DNA of 64,000 nt from Platerodrilus igneus. Lineage: Eukaryota; Arthropoda; Insecta; Coleoptera; Lycidae. Position 1 is the first letter of the stretch, and every line of letters starts with the position of its first letter. A program made the position numbers and the translations under genes. Location: positions 14,974,001-15,038,000 of the forward strand of contig JARFIW010001469.1 of the NCBI GenBank assembly GCA_036346225.1, given 5' to 3'. A model generated the notes under the pieces. It saw only the letters and a list, made by a program, of their open reading frames with translations. It searched no databases and was not told the DNA's origin. Positions 33,580-44,499 of the stretch are shown piece by piece.

Positions 33580-34300
33580 ATGCTGTGATAAAGAGTTGTT
33601 TAGGGGTGTATTGAGTAGTAAGGGTCGTGTAGTAACTGTAAATAGCGATAGTAATCAGAAAATTGCATTTATTTAGCAGAAAAATAAGTAATTCCTACAT
33701 TATGTAAATAGAAAGCATTTAACACCTTGTATATAGACCGTAATTAACATTAATCAATGCAAGTGAGCATATCTTTCAACAATAGAACGCGTATTCAGCA
33801 GAGAAATAATCGTACATGTAATTAAAACTACGTTGAGAATGTTTAACAAGTTTATAAAATAAAATCCACAGAAGATAAGACAAAAACCTAATAAATCTTC
33901 ATGCAATTACGCCTGTGATAAATAAGAAACAATATGCGCTTTGATAAGAAAACGTACTTTCAAATAAATAAATACACAAACGAAAATAGTACTAGAGTTA
34001 CATCATTTATTTTTGTATAATTATCCAAAAGCATTATCTATACAAAACACGTAAGTTGAAAGTCTGGCCGCGATAACAAATGTTAAGGCAACGATAACAA
34101 TAGCAAATAAACACTATGACACGGAAATACAGAGTAGTTGCATCAGAAATCAGCTTGGACAAAGCTGGTTGGTTGAAACGATCTGTAAACTGCTTGGAAA
34201 CCCAACCCAGATGTAGTGGGAAAAGGCTATTTAATACCCATCTGTGATAAGACGGGTCAGTCCACACTTGATGCAAGTCGAAGCCACGACACTTTAAACC
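33580..34300 (+). mobile_element. Partial TA-hinged module, B-half, second subfamily
   Basis: Begins AATGCTGTGATAAAGAGTTG and is collinear with 45,638-46,140 (same strand) and with the reverse complement of about 62,340-63,107. It contains CACCTTGTATATAG near 33,725 and a TATA-like TATTTAATA at 34,228-34,236. That box corresponds to ATATATTAAC in the module at 61,134-63,107. The A-half is missing. Confidence 0.55.
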
Positions 34301-34632
34301 AGAAATCTACGTGTCAAATAAACAAAGTTTAGAATATATCAAATTTATGTTATTGTGATAGTAGTGCTGTACAACAATTACATTAAGCATACATAAAGAG
34401 TTTTTGCCGTTTTTCTCAGAAAACGTGAGTAGAAATTGGGTAATTAATTTAAATTAAATATTTATAATCATATAAGGCTTGTAATTGGATTCTAATCGGA
34501 TTCTGGTACAATTCTAATTTCAATTCTGGTATAATTGATAATACTAAGTATCCCACGATTTCAAGTGGTAGTTAAGGGAAGAGATTCAAAGCATATGCAG
34601 AGAAATATAAAATAAAGAAGCACGTACAAGCA
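34301..34632. other. Unassigned AT-rich sequence
   Basis: Between the partial module and the segmental duplication. No recognised content. Confidence 0.3.
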
Positions 34633-35424
34633 AGTACATTAAGGCACGCCGCCTTCTTTACAATCGTGGGCGATACTCAAAGCCGCAATTTAGTACAATC
34701 ATACTTACGTAATTTCAGAACAACAGGTTCTTGTGTAAGCAAAAAGTCATCAAGCCGTCGTGGGTCTGTAAGCACACCTGCGAACTTGCTGCTGTGTAAG
34801 TTACAACCAGACAAAATCTACGTATGTCCGTAAGGAAACAGACACAAACGCCGGGTCTCTGCAAATCACCTGTATATCGAATGTAGTCAAAAGAACTTAA
34901 GCTGCATACCTACAAAATTCAAATAGTGCACACTTTAAAGCCCGAGGACTATGAAATTCGATGTCATTTTGCGCAAGCAATAATCAGCGATATCTCTGAT
35001 TATGACTTGATTGACATCTCTTGTTTAGCAATGAGGCCCATTCTCATTTAAATTAGGACCATAAATATACAAGACTGTCGTTATTGGAACAAGGCAAATC
35101 CTAACGAGCAGCATCAACAACCGTTACATAATCCCAAAGTCACAGTGTTGTGCGCAATGTTTGCACTCGGAATAATTAGTGTCTTCTTTTTTGAGAACGA
35201 CCAAGACCAAAATGTAACAGTGTACAACTGCCGTTGTGTTGATATCTAAAATGGTTTTCTCTGACCAGGACCAAGGATTCGAAACATTTGATCCAAACCG
35301 AGTTTCGGCAAGATGTAGCTACAACTCACACATTACATGTGATTATCCAATGCTCCAACGGAAGGTACTAGATTGGCCAGGAAGCGATTTTTTTTAACTA
35401 GAAAATTTTGAATTTTGCCGAACC

Positions 35425-37348
35425 TGTTACGTTTTTTTTTTGTGGCAGACGCGTTGGGCGCCAAAAATGTTACGTTACGTAATTCGTGCGTAACACAAAG
35501 AAAATCAAAGAATGGACCGGGCTCAATCGGAGAGTAAGGGGGGTTGTAGAACGCAAACCAACTTATAACGTACGTGGCTGTAAGGAATTAGTAACCATAC
35601 CTGGAATAAAAAAAGTTAGAATAGCAAACCTGAAATAAAGAAAAAGCATAGCATGTTGATCGAGCAGAGATTGTTCAGTACTTTGTAGAATGTAAGAAAA
35701 AAAAACTGTTTGGATAATCTATATAATATAACAACGGCAACAGCATTATAAAAAAATTTTTAGTACAAAGTGAGGTAATATTGGGGAGTAGCAGAAACGT
35801 TTCCTCACACACCAATTAAACATAAATCAGACAAAATGTTAACAAAAGATAAATAGGTAAGACATAATTGATATGAGTAATTCAGTAGTATTGGTTGTTT
35901 TTTTTCTTTCTTTTTCTTTTCTTAATCGCAGGCAAGTCTATTGTAAAAGGTATCAGAACGACAAAGATATGGCAAAGCAACGGATAGATATTTAAAGTAA
36001 GAATAAGTAGGAAATAGTTCAACTTACAAAAGTCCTTCAGCAACGCTTCCTTGCAACGGAAGTGTGAGACTCACGATGTCCTGCACTAACGAAGCACTTC
36101 ACCCTTGACTGTGAGGGTGTTGATGGAATTTCTTACACTTTACACTAATCACACCTACGTATTTCACTAGTGTTAGCAGCAGACATTATCATGCTGATAG
36201 AACTATGTAGCATTGATAAATTTCTTGTTAATTCCATTTCCTGAGACAACAATTTCGAAATATTTTGTAACACAAATCGAAAAAAAAATGGTAATAAAAA
36301 TTTAGAATCACGGGCCTTCAAGGCACGATGTAATGCATTAAACTAACAGTAACGTGAGGTGTTTTATTTGCTACCTATAGTAACAAAGACAAATCTAATG
36401 CTTTTGAATAACGAAATTCGCGCAAACAATGATCTATTTTAGATTCTCTGTGGTTAGAAAATTCAGAAACTACAGTATCCACTGTATTTAAATAATCCAA
36501 AGTATGCACTAATCTGATAAAACAAAGGGACACTAGACTAGATCGCACACACATTAATCCTAAAGAAAGAATCGGTCAGTTTAGCAAGTTCTACGACTAT
36601 TATTTCACAAGACAAACAACTAAAACCACAAATTAGTAAAACAACGCGTATCACTCAAGTAAGTCCGTCAAATGTTCCTTAAAGCATTTGTCTCACAAGA
36701 AAAACAACTAAAAACAATTAGTAGGGTAACGTAAGCAATAAAACCGTCCGTCAAAATGTTCCGTAAAACGCACGTGCAGGTCGAGTACAACAAGTTCTAC
36801 TACTTTTTTTACAACAGAAAAGCAACAAAAAACAATTAGTAGAGTAACGCGCATCGCTAAAACACGTCCGTCAATCAAACACGTTACATCTAAAAGCATA
36901 CTTCCTTCAAAAGCAATCAGAACTACACTGCTCTACAGTTAAAATACAACGTTTATTTCACAAGAAAAACAACTAAAATCGTGCTTGTTCATGAACAATT
37001 TGAAAATTGTTACCGCAGTAATTCTCACTATTGTCAACGCAAAGAAGAAGCAGTATTTTTAACGTAATTCATTTATAGGAACGAAGAACAAACTACCACT
37101 CCTCATCTGTTTTATATCAATTCGTCGTTATTACAACCGCTTATCGTCTCTTCCCTAGACTTGTATATCCACATAAGGAACAAAATTTATATTTACGGCA
37201 AGACAAGAACGATGCAATCCATAATTAATTACACGATGCATTCGCCTAAGGATTTAATAAATATTAAATATCGAAATAGTAGTTACAGACAGGTATTTGT
37301 TAATTGAGTATAGCGTATAATGTTAAAACTATAAAAATGCCCGTTACA
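35425..37348 (-). mobile_element. LTR retrotransposon remnant: long LTR plus primer-binding-site region
   Basis: Inserted inside the SINE. The probable LTR runs 35,468-37,348 (about 1.88 kb) with TG...CA ends (TGTTACG on the left, CGTTACA on the right, plus strand). Just outside it, at about 35,452-35,467, the minus strand reads TTTTTGGCGCCCAACGCG, a typical TGGCGCC primer-binding site directly after an LTR, so the element is on the minus strand. The other LTR is reduced to TGTTACG at 35,425-35,431, and the coding interior is deleted. Flanking AACC and AATT may be a degraded 4-bp target duplication. No gag or pol remains, so the superfamily is unknown. Confidence 0.65.
36600..36960. repeat. 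Imperfect tandem repeats inside the LTR
   Basis: Three to four copies of a block of about 90-130 bp: CACAAGAAAAACAACTAAAA, then AATTAGTA and GTAACG, then GTCCGTCAA and ACGTT. Internal repeats of this kind occur in some long LTRs and may hold regulatory sites; no function shown. Confidence 0.6.
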
Positions 37349-37890
37349 AATTCTTGCTGTTCCAAACAAGGTAGGGATCTTTAACGTGCGTGACAACACT
37401 CACACATGGAACCTTTATTTTACCTCTCATCCGAAAGAGGGTGTATTTTTGCGAAAAATGCTCGCCTAACATTTTTCAAGCGGACCGTGTCGGAATTCGA
37501 ACCCGGGACCTAGGGCGTAGCAATCACACACATACCACTACGCCACAGAGCCGCCTCTCTCTCTACAACTCACGCAGCCGGAATATCTTTGGCGCCGCAT
37601 CAAAACATTTTTCCGAGAAAAATCATTTCAAAGCGTGGGGGATCTACTGTGGTCCCCAAGGAGCGACTTCAAGGATTCGAAGGATTTGGTTTCTACAAGA
37701 TGGGGTTACATCCCACATAACCGGAATATCTTTGGCGATGCTTCGAGAGATTTTTCCGAGAAAAGTCATTTCAAAGCGCGGTAGGATGGAACCTATAGTG
37801 GCCCCCAAGAAGCCCTGACGACTCCTCTCGATTTCTTTTGGCGGGGTTATCTCAAGTACAACCTGTATGAGACAACACCACGCAGTTTGA

Positions 37891-38499
37891 GAGCGTTAGA
37901 ATTGTGAATTCAGGTCGCCTTTAAATGCTCTTCCAGAGAAAATGTTAGTGACTGTTTTTGCATATTTAAGATCCAGACTTCAAAAATGCCTGGCACGTGA
38001 TGTAAGACAACGTGATAACGTTATTTTTAGGAATAACAATAGGTACTCATTTCTTGGTAACATTCTGATTCTAAACAAATTATATTTTCGTTATAAATAT
38101 TTTTTTATTAAAGTTTGAAAACAGCAAAATATTCTCTGGGGCACTGTAAAAATCAAGAAATAATTCTGTAATGTTAAAACTAGTATCTCTAGCATGGAAG
38201 CGCATTACATCATTACGTCTAAGCTAAAATCCATGCAACTCTGCAGCCCTGGAGCTTTTTTGTTTAAAGCTTTTATTTTCTGTGAATATCAATTAACGTG
38301 CTTAGTGACAACTTCATTATTTTAAAAATTTACATTTTTACTTAATGTTAAAGACGAGGAAGTTTTAAAGTCGTCAAAGACTGCACTAGAATCAAATGCA
38401 AGGAGTTCTTTTTAATGTAAAGTATGTAAATTGTACTCACACATAATTATCAAAAATGTGCTTATTTAATTTTCGTGTGGATAATGAAATTCATTTTAG
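37891..38499. other. Duplicated non-coding spacer
   Basis: Collinear with 50,940-51,520 in copy B (for example TGTTAGTGACTGTTTTTGCA near 37,945 and 50,960). AT-rich, no gene in either copy. Confidence 0.6.
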
Positions 38500-39010
38500 T
38501 GATTTAAGGACGCCCAAATATTACAAGAAAAAGGTCCAACACAAGCATGTTTTGTCATATTTTCAAATTTCCGGAATGAGACGCTTTGTACAAACAAATC
38601 GTACATGCATACGATTTATTACCAAAATGTGTTCTCATTTGTCTGTATGGACTGCCCATTTTGGAAGCTTTGTAACCACAAACCACACATGAAATTGGTT
38701 TGTCGCAAGTATGTGTTCTCGTAAGCATTTTTACATTGCTTATTTAAGATGATGTGCAATTACAAATCGTACACGAAAACGATGTATCATCAGAGTGCCC
38801 TCATCTGTTTTTACACTAACTACTTGAGATATTTGGTAATTACAAATCCAGCATGAAAATTATTTATCACCTGTATGTTTTCCCATATCTTTAAATTTCC
38901 AGAATTGAATACCTTGCAAGAATAAAACGTTCATGCAAATGCCTTATCGTCAGCATGTTCTCACATGTAATCTGGGACTGAATATTTGAGATACTACCAC
39001 AAATCATGCA
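38500..39010 (-). pseudogene. Decayed zinc-finger array downstream of the stop (copy A)
   Basis: On the minus strand after the stop of the 402-aa protein, the 84-base zinc-finger periodicity continues for about six fingers, in shifted frames and with lost Cys/His residues. Examples are the plus-strand complements of TGTAATTACAAATC and of THTG-x-KP linkers near 38,630-38,700 and 38,740-38,790. The same decayed array follows the stop in copy B (51,520-52,020), so the loss predates the duplication. Confidence 0.75.
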
Positions 39011-39014
39011 AAAT

Positions 39015-40223
39015 CTATTTAGCACCAGCATGTTTTCCAATATGTCTTTTTAAATTTCCAGAATTACCTGCTTTGTAGTCACAAACCGAACAAGCATATG
39101 GTTTATTACCTGAATGTGTTCTCAAATGTCGCTTTAAACTGCCCATTTGAGACGCTTTGTAGTCACAAACCGTACATGAATATGGTTTATCGCCCGTGTG
39201 TAATCTCATATGTGTCTTTAAACTACCCATTCCAGATGCAGTGTAATCACAAACCGTACATGCGTATGGTTTATCGCCAGTGTGTATTCTCGTATGCATT
39301 TTTAGATTGCTCATTTGGGATGATTTGAAATCACAAATTGTACATGAAAATGGTTTATCACCAGTATGTGTTTTCAAATGCCTTTTTAAATTGCTGATTT
39401 GAAATGCTTTGTAGTGACATATCATACACGAAAATGGTTTATCGCCAGTATGTATTCGCATATGTGTTTTTAGACTGCCTATTTGAGCCGCTTTGTAATC
39501 ACAAATCGTGCATGCATATGGTTTATCGCCAGTATGTGTTCTCAAATGTATTTTTAAACTACCCATTTGAGATGATTTAAAGTCACAAATCGTACATGAA
39601 AATGGTTTATCGGAAGTGTGTGTTCTCAAATGTTTTTTTAAATTGTCCATTTGAGATGCTCTGTAATTACAAACCATACATGAGAATGGTTTATCCCCAG
39701 TATGTGTTCTCATATGCATTTTTAGACTACCCGTATGAGATGCTTTGTAATTACATACATTGCATGAAAATGGTTTTTCGCCAGTATGTGTTCTCATATG
39801 TAGTTTCAGACTACCCAAATGAGAGGTTTTGTAATTACAAACTGTACATGCTAATGGTTTATCACGAGTATCGGTTTTTCTCCGTAGTTTTAGTTCGTTC
39901 ATTCGAAATGTTTTGTAATCACAAATCATAGACGAAAATGGTTTAGCACCCCTATGCTTTATCATATGCTGGATTAGTCTTCTTTTCTTTTTGGTGTTAT
40001 AGTTACATGTATCACAGCAAAGCTTTGTATGTTTGCTGAAGGATTCGGAAGTACTGGCATCTTCATATTCGCTACTTACCGACAAAAAAGGTTTCACTTT
40101 AAATAATAAGGTTGATTCTTCTTCTTCCACTTTTAATTTGATCAAAGTATCATATTCCTCCACGATATTTACGTTTTCAAACGGGTGCGATGGAGATGTC
40201 TTTATTTTTATATTAGTGTCCAT
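39015..40223 (-). CDS. C2H2 zinc-finger protein, 402 aa, 12 fingers
   Basis: Probable nuclear DNA-binding protein encoded in one exon, starting MDTNIKIKTSPSHPFENVNI. Residues 1-68 form an acidic, Ser/Glu-rich tail without fingers (KVEEEESTLLFKVKPFL). From about residue 69 there are twelve tandem finger units of 28 residues. The first has a Lys-rich helix (CDTCNYNTKKKRRLIQHMIKH). The second is degenerate (SSMICDYKTF...RRKTD, first Cys and both His lost). The other ten are canonical C-x2-C-x12-H-x3-H with TGEKP/TGDKP linkers; one linker is TSDKP. The last is CSVCDYKAGNSGNLKRHIGKH. The fingers are very alike, suggesting recent internal expansion; most vary at helix contact positions (SQMGSLK, FQISNLK, GNSGNLK). 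Frame fully open. Target genes unknown. Confidence 0.92.
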   Translation of the reverse strand: MDTNIKIKTSPSHPFENVNIVEEYDTLIKLKVEEEESTLLFKVKPFLSVSSEYEDASTSESFSKHTKLCCDTCNYNTKKKRRLIQHMIKHRGAKPFSSMICDYKTFRMNELKLRRKTDTRDKPLACTVCNYKTSHLGSLKLHMRTHTGEKPFSCNVCNYKASHTGSLKMHMRTHTGDKPFSCMVCNYRASQMDNLKKHLRTHTSDKPFSCTICDFKSSQMGSLKIHLRTHTGDKPYACTICDYKAAQIGSLKTHMRIHTGDKPFSCMICHYKAFQISNLKRHLKTHTGDKPFSCTICDFKSSQMSNLKMHTRIHTGDKPYACTVCDYTASGMGSLKTHMRLHTGDKPYSCTVCDYKASQMGSLKRHLRTHSGNKPYACSVCDYKAGNSGNLKRHIGKHAGAK

Positions 40224-40355
40224 TATTATCTTTAACCTTTATTTACCCGTATTCTTTAATTATTTAGGTTTTCGTCAGGTATTGCATCATTGACAAAAAG
40301 TAAGCCGAATCTAGTTAGTTGTGTATTAGGCCTGGCTACAGTGACGTCCTCTTAC

Positions 40356-40919
40356 GAAGTAGAGTACTAGAGGATACAAGCAGACCGATCGGCCATGCTA
40401 GACATCATTCACTGTCAACCACTACGTATGTTGCTCTGTTTTATTTTAAAAACACATTTTTACGAAAAATGGTAGGTTGTACCGCTGTGAACTGATCTAG
40501 TAATTTAAGACTTAGAAATATAAGTTTTATACATTCCCTACCGACTTAAAACGCCCGAAAAAATGGTTGATTAGTTCCCACTAAACATGGAAACTTACAA
40601 ACACTTGCAGCAAATTTATTTTACCCCGATTTTTAAAATTTACATTTGCAAATCTTTTTAGTACTTTCTATAAATATAGTTTTGATAGTTTATAAATTAA
40701 TGAATGCGGAACACAATCAAATACATACTTATATTGCACAGATTGATACCTGTTGACGCCATCAAGCTAATTTTATTTAAAATAGAAATTTTAACATTTG
40801 TTATATAGTTCATTTATCTAGTTGATAACTCGCAGATGTTGAAAGCTAAGTTACATAGTCAATTGCTTTTAGTAGTTTGCTTTGAAAAGTGTTGTTTCCT
40901 ATATAAGTAAAACTTGTGT
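40356..40919. other. Unassigned sequence between the duplication and the LINE
   Basis: No recognised content. The right boundary of the segmental duplication lies at its left edge (shared GGC.ACAGTGACGT near 40,330). Confidence 0.3.
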
Positions 40920-41562
40920 CGCCGTTCCAATATCAGCAGCCACCTGTCGAACTCGTCCGCCGCCACCAATAACTATCTTGATTAAGGGTGCCCTTTTTGA
41001 ATTTAGTAGAAGAGTGGTTTCCTGTTGATCTTTTGCAGTTGATGCTGAATTAGTAAGTACTTTTGTCTTGCACTTGCTTTATTTATGTATTTGAAACTTC
41101 CGCTAAAATTGTTAATAAAATTAATTGCAATACCGCTATCAAACGCTCCAATACCAGTGTACATTGGTAAATATATGCACAGTTATTATTAGAAAATACT
41201 CTGCAAGTTGGAGCTTACATATTATTGTTGCGAGCTACTATTAGGCAACCCGTCAAACACACAAGCTCCGTAAGCACTGTACATTCTCCAAGTACCAACA
41301 TTCTTCTAGCAATTACTGGAGGATGAATCATCCTTTTTAATTCAGGGTATAAATAAGACCGATGAGGAAGTACAGAGTTAGTCTATATCAGAATGTCGAA
41401 TATAAATTATATCGTGTAAAGTAAATAGTTGAGCTTTTGGAAGTCCAAGAGTTATATGATGTGAACGTGTCTAATGTACATGCAGCTTGTAGAATACATA
41501 AATAGACAAAAGTGTAATAAATAAATTATAGTAGTGTTTAGTGTTGCTAAGAAGACTTATAG

Positions 41563-41815
41563 TTAAGGAACTAGTTTAAGAAGATATTAGTGCTTGTAAA
41601 TTCATTATTGTGATAGTGCTTCATTGTTAATTGGACAGAAAACATCTGTAAATAAGACATATACTGTTAATTAGACTTGTGAACTGTGAGTTAAGGAACT
41701 AGTTTAAGAAGATATTAGTGCTTGTAAATTCATTAGTGTGATAGTGCTTCATTATTAATTGGACTAAAAACGTCTCTAAAATAGGCATATACTGTTAATT
41801 AGACTTGTGATTACT
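41563..41815 (+). repeat. Tandem duplication of about 125-130 bp in the LINE 5' region
   Basis: Unit 1 starts AGTTAAGGAACTAGTTTAAG at about 41,563 and unit 2 starts with the same bases at about 41,692; both run to TTAGACTTGTGA. They are about 90% or more alike by eye. Tandem monomers upstream of a LINE coding region often act as promoter units in other families; that role here is inference. Confidence 0.75.
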
Positions 41816-42229
41816 TGTTTAAAATCAGTGAAACGCGGTAGTAGTAGCCCGCTATATTATTTTCAAATGTATAATGGGTTTGTCCGTTCTAAAAGGACCT
41901 GCACCTTGAAGAAGTTCTAGAGTACTAGAACGAGTGGAATGGCTTGAAGTAATCTAAAAAGCCGAACTATAGGTTTAACCAAATTAGTGAGGAACCAGAC
42001 TGACAGGTCTCCGAATGAGGGCAGCAGCTCTTTCGGTACTTAGAGTGGTAGAGACCATAGGGGTGGTGTGGCTTTCTAAGACACACTCAGTGCTCAGTGT
42101 ACTTAAATTGTTATTTAAGATGATAACATTCTCTGGGGTAAAAAATTTTGGAGTTAAAATAGTTCCCAATTTGGAGCTCCGGGAGGGGACTACTTCAGAT
42201 GATGTAATCGGAAAGTATAAAAAAATAGT

Positions 42230-44497
42230 CGTAAGCATTCTGCGAGTCAGAGCGTGAAATGTCAGAAGTTTGAAGCAAGTAGGTAAGCTAGAAAACTTGA
42301 AAACTGAAATGGATAGGTTAGCGTTAGACATAGTAGGGATCAGCAAAGTTCGGTAGCTACACGCGGGGGATTTTTGGAGCGGAGATCAGCATCAAAAGAA
42401 GGAAATTCGGGTGTGGGGTTAGTTATAAGAAAAAAGATAGGACACTGTGTAGAAAACTACCTACAAAAGAACAAAAGAGTACTCATAATTAGATTAGAAT
42501 CTAGTAGAAACTAGTAAATACAGTAATAATACATGTATTCATGCCCACCTCTAGCTACAGTGAGGAGGAGGTAAAAGCGATCTACAAAGATATCGAAGAA
42601 CATGAAAATTAAATAATTACGGGGGTTTTCAGTGCAGTGGTAGGTGATAGTAGGGAAGGGGCGACAGCACTAGAACAGGAATCAGAGCGGAGTTCGAATT
42701 AGCATTGAAGGATCTCAAAAATGGTAAAGCAACTGGTATAGATAAGGTGCAAGCAGAAACTCTAAAAGCCGCAGGACTAGCAGTATCAGAATGACTCTTC
42801 CAACTTGTTACTTACAAAAATTTCAAACGTAACATCATGGTCGTTATACCAAAAAAAAGAAAGGCGCGGATAGACGTGAAAATTTTGGAGCAATAAGTTT
42901 GGTAGCACACATGTCAATAATATTAACTAGAATTGTACAAAGACGAATGGAAAACGAGTTGAAGAAATACTAGAAGTACAATTTGGGTTTAGACGAAACA
43001 GGGGAACACGGGAGGTTATTTTAGCTCTGAGGGTTGTAACATGTCACAGAACCCCTTGTCTATAAGTTTTAGTATAATGTGCTAAGTGTGCGCGGTGTGA
43101 GGAAGAATGCAGAAAGTCTTGAGACGGCGGTAGTGGACATGCATCAGAATGATCTGGATGTGGTATGCTACTCCGAAGTGCGTTAAGTTACGTAGAGTAT
43201 TTCCAGGTTCAACTCATCACGACTGAAGTGGTAGCTTTAGTAATTTTACAAGAGTAGATATTAAGTTGTTTCTTTTTATTTTATCGAATGGTACCGCATG
43301 TTCCGTTATCCACCTAATTTATGTGTATGTAATTTAATAAACGCCAGAATTCTTGATCCAGTTTTGTTATTATTACAATGCACTTCTCAAAGAATCTACA
43401 ACAATACTAGTATAGAGACATAAGTAATTAACAGGGTGATAATGGAGAAGACAATAGAAAAAGGATTTGTGGATCTGGAAAAAACATTTGACAATGTAAA
43501 ATGGAAAGAAATGTTTGAATTACTCAAAAAGATTGGAATAAGTTTTACGGATAGACGGATAGTACATAGCTTATACAAAGAGCAAACAGCTGTAATAGAA
43601 TTAGAGCAGGAACGTAGAGAAGTAGATATTAGGAAAGAGGTTAGACAGGGATGTGTCCTATGGCTGTTAATTATTAACTAGTTCATAAAAAAGATTGATA
43701 TGCTTAAATTTGCACATGATAAGCGGTATTAGGATCTAGCAAAGAAGCGTTAGAAGCAGCTTTTAATGAAATAGAAATAGTTCTAACATAGTGAAACAGT
43801 ATAAAAATTTACAAAAATAAAACTAACGTACTAGTTTGCAAAGAAGGGGAAAATAAACCAAAAATTAGAATACAAATCGGAAAACAAGAACTTACCAGAG
43901 GTTAAGGATTTCTGCTACCTAGACACCCAAATAATGCAAGATGGGAAGACCGCAAAAGATATAAATCAAAGATTAGCACAAGGTCGTACTACATTTAACA
44001 AAAAAACGCAATTACTGTTTTCAAAAACAACAAACATAGAAACAAGGAAAAGATTGCTGAAAGTGTATGTGTGGAGCACAGCACTGTACTGCTGTGAAAA
44101 TTGGACACTAGGAGAAGCGGACAGGAAACAGATCGAAGCCTCTGAAATGTGGTGCTACAGACGTATTATGAGGATATCATGGACAGACAAAATTAAGGAC
44201 GAAGAGGTTCTAGAAATGTTAGGGGAAGAAAGAAATATGTGGAAAATAGTAAAAAATAGGAGAGATAAGATGATAGGCCACATACTTAGGCATTAGGAAA
44301 TAATGCGGAATATATTAGAAGCAGAGATAGGAAAAAGGAGAAGTAAAAGTACATCTATGTTAGACTATTGCACACAGATAGTCAAAGATGTAGGCTATGG
44401 GAATTTTAGCGAAATGTTTAGGCTAACTCGGAATAGAAACCAATGGAGGTACGCGTTCAACCAATTCCAAGACGGAAAACTTATGACGAAAAAATAA
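42230..44497 (+). pseudogene. LINE endonuclease and reverse transcriptase polyprotein, broken
   Basis: Endonuclease start NVRSLKQVGKLENLKTEMDR, then LDIVGISKVR, GDFWSGDQH and MPTSSYSEEEVKAIYKDIEE. A deletion leads straight into RT (EFELALKDLKNGKATGIDKV). After an insertion come KGFVDLEKTFDNVKWKEMFE (motif A; the invariant Asp is present), RKEVRQGCVLWLLIIN (motif B altered) and LKFAHD in place of FADD (motif C Asp replaced by His). The C-terminal portion, 43,934-44,497, is the longest open part: RKRLLKVYVWSTALYCCENW, then MWCYRRIMRISWTDKIKDEE and GHILRH, a stop, and ...DVGYGNFSEMFRLTRNRNQW. Multiple frameshifts and the lost motif C make it inactive. Confidence 0.82.
43041..43430. mobile_element. 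Insertion of about 390 bp inside the LINE RT
   Basis: The frame VILALRV stops at about 43,035, and the expected next residues (VIMEKTIEKGFVDLEK) resume at about 43,436. The intervening sequence contains GTAACATGTCACAGAACCCC and a segment like NAESLETAVVDMHQNDLDVV that resembles another LINE endonuclease start (cf. LDIVGISEVR). It may therefore be a piece of a different LINE. Exact ends uncertain. Confidence 0.5.
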
Positions 44498-44499
44498 TC

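Larger units (their letters stand above)
35330..37563 (-). mobile_element. tRNA-derived SINE with intact head, split by an LTR element
   Basis: On the minus strand the head reads GGCTCTGTGGCGTAGTGG, then GGTCCCGGGTTCGAATTCC (plus strand about 37,489-37,556): the A-box and B-box of a tRNA-like RNA polymerase III promoter. The body continues to about 37,349 and resumes at 35,424-35,345, ending near AGTACCTTCCGTTGGAGCATTGG. Direct repeats CTACAACTCAC at about 35,319 and 37,564 are the probable target duplication. The head explains the GIRTRDL peptide seen in antisense frames. It is not a functional tRNA, since it lacks a foldable anticodon arm and 3' half. Confidence 0.75.
34930..37890 (+). pseudogene. 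Decayed mariner/Tc1-type transposase in copy A, split by SINE and LTR
   Basis: Readable pieces in order: LKPEDYEIRCHFAQAIISDI (about 34,940); CRYWNKANPNEQHQQPLHNP followed by KVTVLCAMFALGIISVFFFE (about 35,070-35,195), the region between the first and second catalytic Asp; then, beyond the insertions, WFLQDGVTSHITGISLAMLR with EIFPRKVISKRG (about 37,688-37,790), which carries the second Asp in QDG and the LISRRG-like block. Stops and frameshifts occur throughout. A tandem duplication of about 70-130 bp repeats the CCGGAATATCTTTGGCG block at about 37,579 and 37,718. The open frame at 37,390-37,818 is a chance fusion of SINE antisense and this relic, not a gene. Confidence 0.75.
34633..40355. 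repeat. Segmental duplication, copy A
   Basis: Collinear with copy B at 50,345-53,300. Shared parts are 34,633-35,030 with 50,345-50,740, and about 37,718-40,355 with 50,745-53,300. They comprise a mariner/Tc1 transposase relic, decayed zinc fingers and the zinc-finger gene with its 5' flank. Copy A additionally holds a SINE, an LTR element and the middle of the transposase relic. Both copies are in the same orientation, about 13-16 kb apart. Confidence 0.85.

Noticed and set aside
35430..37348. Endogenous retrovirus
   Set aside because: Only LTR-like and primer-binding sequence is present; no gag, pol or env coding remains, so nothing beyond an LTR-element remnant can be claimed.
37489..37556. 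tRNA gene on the minus strand
   Set aside because: A-box and B-box are present, but the sequence after the B-box runs into SINE body and I cannot fold a proper acceptor stem; it is the head of a SINE.
37390..37818. 142-codon plus-strand ORF containing GIRTRDLG
   Set aside because: This peptide is the antisense reading of a tRNA B-box in the SINE, fused by chance to the transposase relic.
39098..40293. Series of plus-strand ORFs rich in MVY, FSNV and NCPFEM motifs
   Set aside because: They are exact antisense shadows of the minus-strand zinc-finger codons; the finger periodicity explains their repetition. The same applies at 51,608-51,829 and 52,502-52,855.
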